The notes: generated by a model not told the origin, from the sequence alone. A stretch of DNA of 64,000 bases from Pseudocitrobacter faecalis (GCA_003315335.1 QNRL01000010.1:62001-126000); one strand, 5' to 3'. Positions 41,371 to 52,225 are shown, counted from the first letter of the stretch. Translations and numbers: made by a program.

Positions 41371-42228
41371 GTGAAAAAGTTACTTTTCCCTTTAATGGCG
41401 GCTTTCGCCATTATGGCGAATACGGTCACTTATGCTTCAGAGCAGGTCCTAACTAATAGTGATGCTGCTGCGTTAATGGCAAAGGCAAAGGAAGGTGGCG
41501 TTTCACCCAGTCAGATCTCGGGTGTGTTATCAAAAATGAAAGGATATAAACCTAAGGATGCCATATACATTCCTTCTGGTGGGCTATACCTCTTTCAGGA
41601 CGAACGTTCGCAGCTAATGGCAGTAACGACCGATGGCCGATACTCCCTTACTGGGGGAAGCCTTGTTGATGTAATTAAACGTAAACCTGTTCTGACTGTA
41701 GAAGAAATCAGGAATTCCTATTTTATTAGTCTTGATGAGGCCCCCTTCCCTCTGGAAACTGTAGCGTCCATTCCTCTGGGAAATTCAAAGCTTAAAAGAC
41801 AAGCAGCCATTTTCATAACACTTGATTGTGACGGTTGCATGGAACTTGTTAAGAAATTCTATGCAGATCGGGACAAGTATCGGATAGATATTGTTTTAGT
41901 TCCCTCACCCGGTGAGCCAAAAGAAGAGCTTAGAAGGCTCTGGTGTAGTAAAGAAAAAGGAAAAATAAACAACCTCGATATTCTTCGTTGGCTAATGGGA
42001 AGCAAATCCGACATTGAAAAAAGATTGCTCTCTCAAAAAGAAGCAGAAGAATGTCCGGCGGAACCTTTGGTAGCGTCATTGATGCTCGCAGGAATTTATA
42101 AATTGCAGGGTGTACCTTCAGTTGTCAGACAGGATGGTTTGGCTGGTAATGGCATTCCAAAAGATTTCGACTACTGGTTGAACCAAAGCGTTGAACCTCT
42201 CTTAAAAAATCCATTTGAGACAAATTAA
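41371..42228 (+). CDS. DsbC-like periplasmic thiol oxidoreductase of the transfer cluster
   Basis: 285 residues from GTG 41371; the frame is open further upstream but only inside the preceding gene. A signal peptide (KKLLFPLMAAFAIMANTVTYA) precedes a dimerisation-like N domain and a thioredoxin-fold part with a CDGC active site (near residue 152), within FITLDCDGCMELV. F-like type IV secretion systems are known to encode DsbC homologues for folding disulphide-rich transfer proteins. A perfect dispersed palindrome covers codons 2-6 (41375-41387), right at the translation start. Confidence 0.8.
   Translation: MKKLLFPLMAAFAIMANTVTYASEQVLTNSDAAALMAKAKEGGVSPSQISGVLSKMKGYKPKDAIYIPSGGLYLFQDERSQLMAVTTDGRYSLTGGSLVDVIKRKPVLTVEEIRNSYFISLDEAPFPLETVASIPLGNSKLKRQAAIFITLDCDGCMELVKKFYADRDKYRIDIVLVPSPGEPKEELRRLWCSKEKGKINNLDILRWLMGSKSDIEKRLLSQKEAEECPAEPLVASLMLAGIYKLQGVPSVVRQDGLAGNGIPKDFDYWLNQSVEPLLKNPFETN
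41375..41387. promoter_or_regulatory. Dispersed palindrome AAAAGTWACTTTT (perfect copy, at a gene start)
   Basis: Perfect copy overlapping the first codons of the DsbC-like gene, in the KKLLF frame rather than the KVTF frame seen at other intragenic copies. Confidence 0.6.
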
Positions 42229-42237
42229 GGCTAGTTT

Positions 42238-43188
42238 ATGAACATCAAAAGATTGGTACTCAGTGCTCTGGTTGTAGGTACATCCTCATATCTTACGGGG
42301 TGCTCCATCGGTAGTTCCGAATCCGAATGTCCAGGCATTGAAAAGGGCGTTATCTGTAAAGGTCCTCGCGAAGTTATGGAGTTAACTAATAATCGAGATG
42401 ATCTGTCTGCACTGGCGGGGGAAGAGTCGGAATCGGGAAAGGAGAAATCGGCTGTCAATGACAGCCGTTATCCAACTGAAATTAGCCCTCCAGGGGAAGT
42501 CAAATATCCACAGTCTACTACCCTTAAAAATCAGCCTGTGGCTTATTCAAAAACCGAAATTAAGCCAGTTGGTCAGTTACCTGTCATGTACGATAAAACT
42601 TTAAAAATGGGTGCCCCTACTTCATCCATTGGACCACGGCCTATTTCTGGTGTACCGGTTAATTCAAACGTAAGGATGACTAGCAGTTATAGCACTGCCT
42701 CTTCAACTGGTAACCCTTTCGTTCATCCGGCTGCGGAAGTCGTTAAACAAACAAGCTATCCGGTTTCTGCTGGAAATGCCCCACGCTACGTTGCACCTAA
42801 TTCTGATATCAGCCCTGGTAAGGATATGTACTCTCTTTACAATGGCCAGCCCGTTAACCCGACTCTCAACCCTGGGCAGATCCAGCAATACCGTTCGCAA
42901 GGTTATAAACAAGCTGTAGTGGCTCCTGAACCACTTGCTGTTCTGCAACAGGGGAAAGTAATGAGAATTACTTTTGCACCTTATACCGATGATAACGATG
43001 CGCTTAATCTTCCCGGCTACGTTTATGTCAACGTAAAACCGCAAACATGGATTGCTGGCAAGAATTCGACCTCAAACCCAGCTCGCATAGTTCCTTTAGA
43101 AGTACAGGATGCGGCCCGGGAAAATATGCAGCAGCAACAAAAAGCAACTAAAGCTGTCTCTTCGAACGGCATTGTTAGACAACTGTAA
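42238..43188 (+). CDS. trhV: Transfer lipoprotein TrhV (TraV family)
   Basis: 316 residues. The lipobox LTGC (about residues 19-22) is followed by GSSESECPG with a second cysteine and CKGPREVMELTNN, as in TraV outer-membrane lipoproteins. The middle is low in complexity and rich in Pro, Ser and Gln. The C-terminal part (VMRITFAPYTDDNDALNLPG) is conserved-looking. TraV anchors the core complex in the outer membrane. It is longer than F TraV. Confidence 0.85.
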   Translation: MNIKRLVLSALVVGTSSYLTGCSIGSSESECPGIEKGVICKGPREVMELTNNRDDLSALAGEESESGKEKSAVNDSRYPTEISPPGEVKYPQSTTLKNQPVAYSKTEIKPVGQLPVMYDKTLKMGAPTSSIGPRPISGVPVNSNVRMTSSYSTASSTGNPFVHPAAEVVKQTSYPVSAGNAPRYVAPNSDISPGKDMYSLYNGQPVNPTLNPGQIQQYRSQGYKQAVVAPEPLAVLQQGKVMRITFAPYTDDNDALNLPGYVYVNVKPQTWIAGKNSTSNPARIVPLEVQDAARENMQQQQKATKAVSSNGIVRQL

Positions 43189-43196
43189 GGTCAAAT

Positions 43197-45878
43197 ATGG
43201 AAGCTATCAATAATTACAATAGCGGTTTAAATCGCCATCAATTAGGTGGGTTTATCCCTGTTTACGATCAATTAGCAGGGACTCACTATTTTTTGATTGA
43301 TGGCAACAGATTAGGGTTTATGTTTATCTGTAATCCATCCCCTGGAGTTTTTGATAATCAGCAAGATGTTCTTGCTGAAATGTTCAAAATGGATTTCCCT
43401 ACAGATACTGTCTGTCAAATATCTCTGACTGCATTGCCAGACCTGACTTTACAGCTTAGTGCTTGGTCAGCTGTGCGAGGTGGGCGTATGACTGGGAACG
43501 ATAAGCTTAAAGCAGATCTGCTTAATGGTTATCAGTTGGACTACTACGACAGAAGTATGCATAAGCCTTTAAAACCTGATCATGATAACCTTATGTTGAG
43601 GGATTTTCAGGTATGGATCTCGCTATCGATTCCTTTACAGTCTGCCCTTCCTACCGAGCTGGAACATTCGCGTATCGATTCACTTTACTCTGAACTTGTA
43701 AGTAAGTTAATTACGATTGGATTGCATCCGTTTAAGGTCGATGCAGAAAACTGGCTCTATTGTATAGATAAGGTCGTAAACCCCGGAAAGAACTCCCGGT
43801 GGGCTGAAGGTTTCATAGACGTTAACACTATGAAAAGGCTTAATGAACAAGTTAACGTTCCCGGCCGTAAGTATACAGTCACAGAAAATCATTTCTCATC
43901 AGTCACACAAAGTGACGACGAATCTGAGCATCGTTACTTCAAACAACTTTCCGTTGTAAAGTTTCCTGAATACGTCAATTTCGGTTGTATGTATGAGTTA
44001 GTAGTTAACTGGATGCATGGACGTAAGACAATTTTCAGCCCATTTATGATCACTCAGACTGTTCAGTTTGCCGATCCGCTCAAGTTGTCAAAAGAAAACG
44101 TCCGCTACAAAGCAATCACTAATAAACAGGCAAGTATACCTTCAGTTGTCACATTCTGCCCTCGCCTGCGGGATATGGATAATGACTACATGGCCGTAAC
44201 TCGCGAGCTTGAGGATGGCGCAAAGCTTTTAAGAGGGTATCTTACTTTCACTGTTATGGGTAGTAATGCCAATTCTGTGCAGACAGCAGCTAACGATCTC
44301 AAATCCTTTTACCTCGAAAGCCGGGTCAAAGTAGCAGATGATTCCTTTATCGTTTTCCCGTCATTTATGTCATGTCTGCCAATGTGCAATGACCCAAAGA
44401 CAATTTTCGACCTTGACCGTTCCGAAGTAGTGAGCAACACCGGAGCGGCTCATATGACACCGATCTTTGGGCCCTGGAAAGGTAATACAGATAGACCAGT
44501 ACTGAGTTTAGTTTCTCGTGAAGGTCAACTCATGGGACTTGATATTTTCAAGACTTCTGCAAGCTATAACATGGTTATTGGTGCAACGTCAGGTGCAGGG
44601 AAGTCATTCTGGACAGCATATCTAATCAATAACTATCTTGGAGCTGGACCGCGATCTAATAACCTCGTTCATTATCGCTCAACATTTAAGCATTTTTTAG
44701 AAAACGAATACCCAGATGATGATCCTGACGGTGCTCAAGTATTTGTTGTGGACGTGGGCCGTTCTTACCAGGGGATTGCGGAACAATATACAAACAGTCA
44801 ATTTATTGATTTCGGTAAAACCCCTGACTTCACCCTAAATCCCTTTGCCTTCCTAACTGACATCACTGTTAACGACGATGTATTTAACGAAGCACCTGAA
44901 TTTACCGGTGAATCAACTTCAAACGATGCAGAAAAAGACAAAGTTGCTCAGACCATAATGGTTTTGAATCAGCTAAAAATTATGGCTTCAGAGAAAGGCC
45001 TTATCGATGATTATCAACAATCAGTGATGCTTCAGCTTATTGCAGAAGAGTACCAAGAATCCAGAAAATCAGGTCGGACCGGTTCAATAACCGGCTTTGC
45101 TCTGCGTTGCAAGAAGCATGAAGACAAACGTATAAAGGATATTGGGGAGCAACTCGGAGCATGGTGCGAAGGTGGAATTTATGGGCACCGGTTTACCGAT
45201 ACGTTGCCTCCAATCAACTTCGACAGCAGATTTATTGTTTTGGAACTGGAGGAGCTAAAAGGCACCCCCCACCTTCAGACAGTTGTATTAATGTCTATCA
45301 TTCAGGCTGCTCAGCATGCAATGTTCATCAAAAAAGATGGGCGTCGTCGCTTGTTCATCCTTGATGAAGCATGGGAGTACATTCGTCCTGATAATTCATC
45401 AGGTGCCGGAAATCAATCAAACCAATTCTTCTCTTCCTTCCTCGAAGCGGCATGGCGTAGGTTCAGGAAAACAAACTGCGCTGGCATCTGTATCACACAG
45501 TCGTTTGAAGATTATTTTACTTCTTCTGTTGGCCGGGCCCTGACTGCTAACTCGCCTTGGAAGATAATCATGAAACAAGAAAAAGAAAGCATTGAAGCAA
45601 TGAAGGCTAATAAATATTTTTCTACTTCAGATGCAGAATATGAACGTATGAAAAATATTCGTACAGTCAAAAAGGTGTTTTCAGAGATGTTAGTCAGGTT
45701 CGAAAACTTCCAAGAGATCTGTCGGTTATACGTAGACCGGAAAATGGAGCTTTGTTTTACTACGGATAGTGCTGACAGGAGTAAATTATGGGAAATTCAA
45801 AGCCGCGAGAATTGTAGCTATGGCGAGGCAATAGAAATTCTCTATGCTCAAGAAGTAGCAGCGGGTTTGGCCGCGTAG
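43197..45878 (+). CDS. trhC: Transfer ATPase TrhC (TraC/VirB4 family)
   Basis: 893 residues. The Walker A motif GATSGAGKS is near residues 462-470 and Walker B LFILDEAWEYI near 719-729, followed by a RRFRKTNCAGICITQ segment. This is the layout of TraC/VirB4 ATPases that drive pilus assembly. The N-terminal half is the TraC-type domain. The gene begins 8 bases after trhV and ends the forward transfer cluster; a terminator follows. R27 TrhC is membrane-associated through other Trh proteins. Confidence 0.93.
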   Translation: MEAINNYNSGLNRHQLGGFIPVYDQLAGTHYFLIDGNRLGFMFICNPSPGVFDNQQDVLAEMFKMDFPTDTVCQISLTALPDLTLQLSAWSAVRGGRMTGNDKLKADLLNGYQLDYYDRSMHKPLKPDHDNLMLRDFQVWISLSIPLQSALPTELEHSRIDSLYSELVSKLITIGLHPFKVDAENWLYCIDKVVNPGKNSRWAEGFIDVNTMKRLNEQVNVPGRKYTVTENHFSSVTQSDDESEHRYFKQLSVVKFPEYVNFGCMYELVVNWMHGRKTIFSPFMITQTVQFADPLKLSKENVRYKAITNKQASIPSVVTFCPRLRDMDNDYMAVTRELEDGAKLLRGYLTFTVMGSNANSVQTAANDLKSFYLESRVKVADDSFIVFPSFMSCLPMCNDPKTIFDLDRSEVVSNTGAAHMTPIFGPWKGNTDRPVLSLVSREGQLMGLDIFKTSASYNMVIGATSGAGKSFWTAYLINNYLGAGPRSNNLVHYRSTFKHFLENEYPDDDPDGAQVFVVDVGRSYQGIAEQYTNSQFIDFGKTPDFTLNPFAFLTDITVNDDVFNEAPEFTGESTSNDAEKDKVAQTIMVLNQLKIMASEKGLIDDYQQSVMLQLIAEEYQESRKSGRTGSITGFALRCKKHEDKRIKDIGEQLGAWCEGGIYGHRFTDTLPPINFDSRFIVLELEELKGTPHLQTVVLMSIIQAAQHAMFIKKDGRRRLFILDEAWEYIRPDNSSGAGNQSNQFFSSFLEAAWRRFRKTNCAGICITQSFEDYFTSSVGRALTANSPWKIIMKQEKESIEAMKANKYFSTSDAEYERMKNIRTVKKVFSEMLVRFENFQEICRLYVDRKMELCFTTDSADRSKLWEIQSRENCSYGEAIEILYAQEVAAGLAA

Positions 45879-45906
45879 AGTAAATATCTTCAAGCAAAAA
45901 TAATTA

Positions 45907-45938
45907 AACCAGATGTCTCATAAGAATCTGGTTTTTTA
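45907..45938 (+). terminator. Terminator of the transfer operon
   Basis: Arms AACCAGAT / ATCTGGTT with an 11-base loop and a run of six T, about 30 bases past the trhC stop. Confidence 0.75.
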
Positions 45939-46304
45939 TTGTATGCCTTAAGTAAACAAATGAGGTTGTGACTTAATGAGTTCATCACTGTGCTGCAAAT
46001 TTTGGTTTTATAATTAATGTGGTGTAAAAACAGTGACATAAATACAAATCGCAGTTAGGTTGTGTACGCATTAAGTAAACAAAATTTATAACTTCAATAC
46101 TGACATTATAAGATGAAAATCACGTAAATTACATTTTTGTTTACCAAAGGTAATCAAAGTAGCGCGGCATTATTAGTGAAAACAGATCACTGGTGTCATT
46201 TTGCATACAAAACTTAATATCCTTTAATCATTCTTCTAAAAGTTTATTATTAACGGTTTGGTTTCTGAAAATTTATCCAATTTGCTCACCGAAGACTTTT
46301 AACT
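45939..46304. other. AT-rich gap before the tandem array
   Basis: No gene seen. It contains repeated AAGTAAACAAA-type words (near 45953 and 46072, inverted near 46137) and GTACGCAT near 46063. The same words recur at 49836 and 49878, on the other side of the tandem array and before parA. Confidence 0.5.
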
Positions 46305-49300
46305 TATTTAACCCCCTTTATCGCCAAACTGTGATTTTCTAATGTTAGTCTACAGTTCTAGGGCCCTTGCTCCCATGATGCGAATCCTGCCACCTAATAA
46401 AGATTAACGCCTCATTCCTGTATGCCGGTCTTACGACGCCAGTGCACGGACTATTTTTGGTCATCACAAGGACAGGCGGGAGATTTAATCAGGGCGTGGT
46501 GTTGCTGAGCAGCAGCTGCGGCACTGTAAGCCGAAGGCGGAATTAACTCCTTTATCACCATCTGGGGACGTCATTATGGGTAGCCCTTTTAACTTGCTCA
46601 GGACCATTAAGCTAAAATTCCGGATAGCGATTGACGTAAGATTTAGGCTAAGCAGGTAAAGTGATCCCCGCTCCCGGGGTGACAACTTTATACAAAAGGC
46701 CGAGCGGAAGATTGTCCTTAGGGAATATTTCTTTAACACAGCACGGGCACTTACTCACGCTGCCGGATTTAACCCCCTTAATCGCCAAACTGGGGTTCTG
46801 TCCTCATGCTGGCCTTCAGTTCTGGGCGGGGTTGCTATCACTTGCTCCCTAATGCGAGATGTACCTGCTGATACAGATTAACGTCATATTCCTGCGTGCC
46901 GGTCTGCCGACACCAGTGCACGGGCTTTTTTCGGTCATCACATTACCGGGCAGGAGATTTTATCAGGACGTGGTGTGACTGAGCAGCAGCTGGGGCACTG
47001 TCATCCGCTTGCAGATTTAACCCCCTTAATCGCCAAACTGGCGTTCAGTCCTGATAGTGTCCTTCCGTCCTGGGCAGGGTTGCTAACACTGGCTCCCTTA
47101 ATACGAAATGCGCCTGCTGATAAAGATTAAAGTCACATCACTGCATACCGGTTTGCCGACTCCGGTGCATGGCCTTTTCCGATAATCACAAGGACGGACG
47201 GGTGATTATATCTGTGCATAGTATGTCTGAGCAGCATCAGAAGGCACTGTCAGCCACTGGCAGATTTAACCCCCTTAATCGCCAAACTGGCGTTCAGTCC
47301 TGATAGTGTCCTTCCGTCCTGGGCAGGGTTGCTAACACTTGCTCCCTTAATACGAAATGCGCCTGCTGATAAAGATTAAAGTCACATCACTGCATACCGG
47401 TCTGCCGACTCCGGTGCATGGCCTTTTCCGATAATCACAAGGACGGACGGGTGATTATATCTGTGCATAGTATGTCTGAGCAGCATCAGAAGGCACTGTC
47501 AGCCACTGGCAGATTTAACCCCCTTAATCGCCAAACTGGCGTTCAGTCCTGATAGTGTCCTTCCGTCCTGGGCAGGGTTGCTAACACTTGCTCCCTTAAT
47601 ACGAAATGCGCCTGCTGATAAAGATTAAAGTCACATCACTGCATACCGGTCTGCCGACTCCGGTGCATGGCCTTTTCCGATAATCACAAGGACGGACGGG
47701 TGATTATATCTGTGCATAGTATGTCTGAGCAGCATCAGAAGGCACTGTCAGCCGCTGGCAGATTTAACCCCCTTAATCGCCAAACTGGGATCAGTCCTGA
47801 TAGTGTCCTTCCGTCCTGGAGAGGGTTGCTAACACTTGTTCCCATGATACGAAATGCGCCAGCTGATACAGATTAACGTCTCATTGCCCATGCCGGTCTG
47901 CCGACACCGGTGCATGGCCTTTTCCGATATTCGCAAGCACAGATGCTTGATTTTTTCAGGGTGTAATATACCTGAGCAGCATCTGAAGGCACTTTCAGTC
48001 GCTGTCAGATTTAACACCCTTAATCGCCAATCTGGGATTTTATGATGTTAACCTCCAGTTCAAGACCCTTGCTCCCATGATGCGAACCTTGCCACCTGAT
48101 AAAGATTTACGCCTCATTCCTGTATGCAGGTCTTACGACTCTAGTGCACGGACAATTTTCGGTCATAACAAGACCTGGCGGAAGATTTAATCAGGCGTGG
48201 TGTGACTGAGCAGAAGCTGGGGCAATGTCAGCCGCTGGCAGAAAAAACCCTTATTCGCCATCTCAAACCGTCATTATGGGTAGTCCTTTTAACTTTCTCA
48301 GGACCATTAAGCTTAAACTCCGTTTAGAGAATGACGTAAGATTTAGGCTAAGCAGGTTAAGTGATCCCTCTCCCGGGTTGAACACTATATTCATCGTACG
48401 AGCGGAAGATTGTCCTTCGGGAAATATTTCTTAAACACCGCTCGGGATCTTATTGCCACTGGCGGATTTAACCCCCTTAATCGCCATACTGGGGTTCTGT
48501 CCTGATGCTGGCCTTCAGTTCTGGGCTTGGGTTGCTATCGCTTGCTCCCATAATGCGAAATGTGCCTCCTGATACAGATTAACGTCATATTCCTGCGTGC
48601 CGGTCTGCCGACACCAGTGCACGGGCTTTTTTCGGTCATCACATTTCCGGGCAGGAGATTCTATCAGGGCGTGGTGTGACTGAGCAGCAACTGGGGCACT
48701 GTCAGCAGCTTGCAGATTTAACACCCTTAATCGCCAAACTGGGATTCTGTTCTGATGTTGACCTTCCGTTCTGGGCGGGCTTTGGTTTACTAACACTTAC
48801 TTCCATAATACGAAATGTGCTTGATGATGCAGATTAAATTCACATTACTGCATACCGGTCTGCCGACACCGGTGCATGGGCGATTTCCGACGATCTCAAG
48901 AACATATGGGAGATTATATCAGGGAGAGTAGTATGCCTGAGCAGCATCTGAAGGCACTGTCAGCCGCTGTGAGATTTAACCCCCTTAATCGCCAAACTGG
49001 GGTTCTGTCCTCATGCTGGCCTTCAGTTCCGGGCTGGGTTGCTATCACTTGCTCACATAATGCGAAATGTACCTGCTGATACAGATTAACGTCATATTCC
49101 TATATGCCGGTCTGCCGACATCAGTGCTTGGGCTATTTTCGGTCAAAACAAGACCTGGCGAGAGATTTAATCAAGCGTGGTGTGACTGAGCAGCAGCTGG
49201 GGGCACTGTCATCCGCTTGCAAATTTAACCCCCTTAATCGCCAAACTTGGGTTCAGTCCTGATGTTGGCATTCCGTTCTGGGCGGCGTTGCTATCACTTG

Positions 49301-49620
49301 CTCCCATTATGCGAAAAGTGCCTGCTGATACAGATTAACGTCATATTCATGCATGCCGGTCTGCCGACACCAGTGCACGGGTTTTTTTCGGTCATTACAA
49401 TACCGGGCAGGGGATTAAATCAGGGCGTGGTGTGACTGAGCAGCAGCTGGGACACTGTCAGCCGCTGGCAGATTTAACCCCCTTAATCTCCACACTGGGG
49501 TTGCCTCCTTAAGTTGGGTTTCATTTCGGGGTGAGGTTGCTAACTCTGCTCCCATAATTCGTAGTGTGCCTCCTCAAGAGATTAACACCTCATATCTTTA
49601 GACTGGACTGACGACAACGG
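46305..49620. repeat. Tandem array of about 248-bp repeats upstream of parAB
   Basis: Twelve occurrences of a GATTTAACCCCCTTAATCGCC-like word start near 46305, 46766, 47014, 47263, 47512, 47761, 48008, 48465, 48715, 48973, 49222 and 49471. Ordinary units are 247-258 bases long. Two intervals (46305-46766 and 48008-48465) are about 457-461 bases because each carries the same extra block of about 210 bases. Units between about 47120 and 47770 are almost identical; outer units differ. Conserved segments include CCGGTCTGCCGAC and GAGCAGCAGCTGG. The array looks richer in G+C than its surroundings and holds no convincing gene. Its position suggests a centromere for ParAB, but this is inference. Confidence 0.85.
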
Positions 49621-49879
49621 TTCACAGTTAGGAAACGTATATCAGCACACCGGTGAGATAGATTTTAGGGTCTAAGCAAGAAATAGGGTAGGCGTGAAGA
49701 TTCATTAATGGAGCTCTTAACTTCAAAGCGTAGAGAAGGAGACAAGAATCGTGGTTTAAACAGGTTGTGCATTAGGTATGGACTAGAGAGTCTGAGCTCA
49801 CATCTGCAAGTTAAGCTCACAAAAAATCATAAAAAAGTAAACAAACATTAGCTTAAGATTGAAACTAAGGATAGAATTG

Positions 49880-49936
49880 TACGCATAACAAGGAAATGGA
49901 CGCATTATACGTAAAGTTTACATATATGCGTAAAAG
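49880..49936. promoter_or_regulatory. Probable parAB operator region
   Basis: Inverted words ACGCATTAT and ATATATGCGT surround a smaller inverted pair (GTAAA / TTTAC) just before the parA start, with another ACGCAT copy nearby at 49880. Type Ia ParA proteins with an N-terminal helix-turn-helix repress their own operon from such sites. Confidence 0.5.
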
Positions 49937-49965
49937 TCGGTTTTCAGTGCAAAAAGGTCATAACC

Positions 49966-51219
49966 ATGAATTTACTTGAAAAGATCGCCCTCGTTGGTCA
50001 GCGCATGAAAAGCGAGCAGATTTCTCTAAAGGAATCTCTGATGGCTTCATCAAGAGTATCTGTTTCTGATGATAGTGTTGATGGTGTTGATAGACTGATC
50101 TATAACCACTGTTTGAATAAAAAAAATCTCTCTGATTTTTTTGGGAAGTCACGAGTAACGTTCAATAAAATACTTTCGGACTTAGAAGAAAAAGAACTTG
50201 TTGGTGCACCTATTTATCAAAACAAAAATCATCTTTACACCCGCTGGGATGTTCAAAAAATAATGGATGCCCTGGGTTATCCCAAGTACCGCGATCATTA
50301 CTTTAGCAGAGCTATTGTTACTCAGAATCATAAAGGCGGTACAGGGAAAAGCACTACATCTGTAGCTTTAGCAGTAGCAGCTGCTTTAGATCTACAACTC
50401 AATGCACGTGTATTAATGATCGAATGGGACCCACAAGGTTCGATTGGAAGCAGCATGATTCAAAGTGTCTCAGAAGATGATGTCTTCCTTACAGCAATTG
50501 ATGCAATCCTTGGAATTTATGAAGAAAATTCTGAGTATAAAAAATATTTAGATTCAGGATTCTCTGAAGAAGAAATCATCACTAATATGCCTTTTTCAAC
50601 GCATCTGCCAAACTTGGACGTAATAACGGCTTTTCCGACAGATGCTCGTTTTAAAGATAAATACTGGCAATGTTCTAGAGAAGAACGTACGTCTTTGTTA
50701 CTACGTTTCAAGGAAGTTATCTTACCGGTACTGAAGCAGAACTATGATTTGATTATTATAGACACTCCACCTGAAGATTCACCTTTGATCTGGGCTGCTG
50801 ACGAAGCGGCCGATGGGATTCTTGTCGCAGTGTCACCACGTGAATATGATTACGCCTCTACTACAGACTTCATGCTTACAATAAGTGAAAGGTTTAAACA
50901 ATCACCAAGTAAGGGCGACAATTTAAAATGGTTCAAAGTTCTTGCTGTCAATGTAGATGACAAAAGTCCATATGAAAGAATAGTTTTGGATAAATTAATC
51001 AGAACTGTTCAGGACCTTTTGATGTCCGCTAACATAAAAAATTCTGAAGCATTTAAGGCAGCTGCTTCCAAAGGGCGTACAGTGCTTGATATCAAAAAAT
51101 CAGAGGAACTTTGTTCCGCAAAGCAGCTTGATGTCGCAGAAGAATCTGTATTACAGGTATATCAGCAATTTATAAATGAAATAAAAAGTTTTTCAGCTAA
51201 GCAAGGAGTTAACGCATGA
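49966..51219 (+). CDS. parA: Partition ATPase ParA (type Ia)
   Basis: 417 residues. The N-terminal about 110 residues hold a helix-turn-helix (LSDFFGKSRVTFNKILSDLE), as in P1-type ParA that also represses its operon. The deviant Walker A KGGTGKSTT is near residues 124-132, the A' segment includes MIEWDPQGS, and Walker B is LIIIDTPPED. It moves plasmid copies to daughter cells with ParB. It overlaps parB by ATGA. R27 has an equivalent Par1 module in its transfer region. The 248-bp array lies directly upstream. Confidence 0.92.
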   Translation: MNLLEKIALVGQRMKSEQISLKESLMASSRVSVSDDSVDGVDRLIYNHCLNKKNLSDFFGKSRVTFNKILSDLEEKELVGAPIYQNKNHLYTRWDVQKIMDALGYPKYRDHYFSRAIVTQNHKGGTGKSTTSVALAVAAALDLQLNARVLMIEWDPQGSIGSSMIQSVSEDDVFLTAIDAILGIYEENSEYKKYLDSGFSEEEIITNMPFSTHLPNLDVITAFPTDARFKDKYWQCSREERTSLLLRFKEVILPVLKQNYDLIIIDTPPEDSPLIWAADEAADGILVAVSPREYDYASTTDFMLTISERFKQSPSKGDNLKWFKVLAVNVDDKSPYERIVLDKLIRTVQDLLMSANIKNSEAFKAAASKGRTVLDIKKSEELCSAKQLDVAEESVLQVYQQFINEIKSFSAKQGVNA

Positions 51220-52220
51220 GCGATGAGCAACATATCGGGAATGATAAATCTCGATATTTAAACGCACCAAAGCGGACAGAAGTCGGTCACCGTTCAGGTC
51301 TTGCGGGTTTGAAAACAGCACCTCGCATAAAAAAGTTATTCACTCTTCATAAGGGCCGGAGACTTGAAGCGGAACATGTGATTGTTCCAGCCCAGAGAGT
51401 GGAGAAGGAGACCTTAGTCCATCCAGCGAACCCACGAAATCAAGAAGCCCTTACAGATTATTCTGTTAGAGATATTCTTAAGCAGATTGAAGAAAGAGGG
51501 GTCGATACCGAAGGGATCGCTGTAAAAAGAGATGGGGTTTATTTATTAATAGAAGGAAGTCGCAGACGTTTCTGCTGTATAAAGGCAGAAAAGGATCTCC
51601 CCCTGTGGGTTCTTCCGGATGAACTAACCGAAGATGATATAAATTCAATTATATCCGCAGCACAAACATCTCGAAAATTTTCATATAGAGAAGTTGGGTT
51701 TCAATTTATCAAAAAAATGGAAGAAAAAGGATTTTCTACTAATGAAGAACTCGCAGCATATCTTGGGATTAGTCATGTATCGGTAGCCAAAAGAATCCAG
51801 GCGGCCCGTATTGACGAAACATTGATCTCTTTATTCCCGGATTATGAAGGAATCCCGAACTCCTATTATAGTCGCTTGTCTCGTTTACAGAAATATGTGC
51901 AAAAAAATCTATTTCCTTTAGATGAAGTAATAGATAATGTTAAAGAGGAAACAAAAGATTTAGACATTGGAGATCTCCAGGTTGCTCAAAAAGTTGTAAT
52001 GGAAAAAATCACACAATCTGTGGAAAGTGTTTGTGAAAAAACTTATTCCACAAAATGGGAAACAAGTGATCTTATTACTTTTGATAACAAAGATAAGTAT
52101 GCAAGAATCAGTAAAAACAATACTGGTAGAAAAATTCGCTTTGAATTCAATAGGATAAATGCGGGTTTTATTAAGGAACTAGAGGAGTTCATAAAAGAAA
52201 AATTAAAAGTACCAGAATAA
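51216..52220 (+). CDS. parB: Partition protein ParB
   Basis: 334 residues. The ParB/Spo0J domain shows VHPANPRNQEAL, then an IEGSRRRFCCIKA box (about residues 112-124), and a helix-turn-helix ELAAYLGISHVSVAKRIQAA (about 178-197). The C-terminal part is helical. It binds the plasmid centromere and stimulates ParA. Its start overlaps the parA stop. The binding site is not proven: candidates are the upstream 248-bp array and the dispersed AAAAGTWACTTTT palindrome. Confidence 0.9.
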   Translation: MSDEQHIGNDKSRYLNAPKRTEVGHRSGLAGLKTAPRIKKLFTLHKGRRLEAEHVIVPAQRVEKETLVHPANPRNQEALTDYSVRDILKQIEERGVDTEGIAVKRDGVYLLIEGSRRRFCCIKAEKDLPLWVLPDELTEDDINSIISAAQTSRKFSYREVGFQFIKKMEEKGFSTNEELAAYLGISHVSVAKRIQAARIDETLISLFPDYEGIPNSYYSRLSRLQKYVQKNLFPLDEVIDNVKEETKDLDIGDLQVAQKVVMEKITQSVESVCEKTYSTKWETSDLITFDNKDKYARISKNNTGRKIRFEFNRINAGFIKELEEFIKEKLKVPE

Positions 52221-52225
52221 ATATT

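Noticed and set aside
46485..49435. Short open frames of 60-93 codons within the 248-bp array, on both strands
   Set aside because: The unit length is not a multiple of three, the frames shift from unit to unit, starts lack ribosome sites and the translated sequences look random.
46305..49620. Possible integron attC or rRNA/tRNA array
   Set aside because: I see no integrase, no attC R boxes with captured genes, and no tRNA or rRNA consensus in the units.
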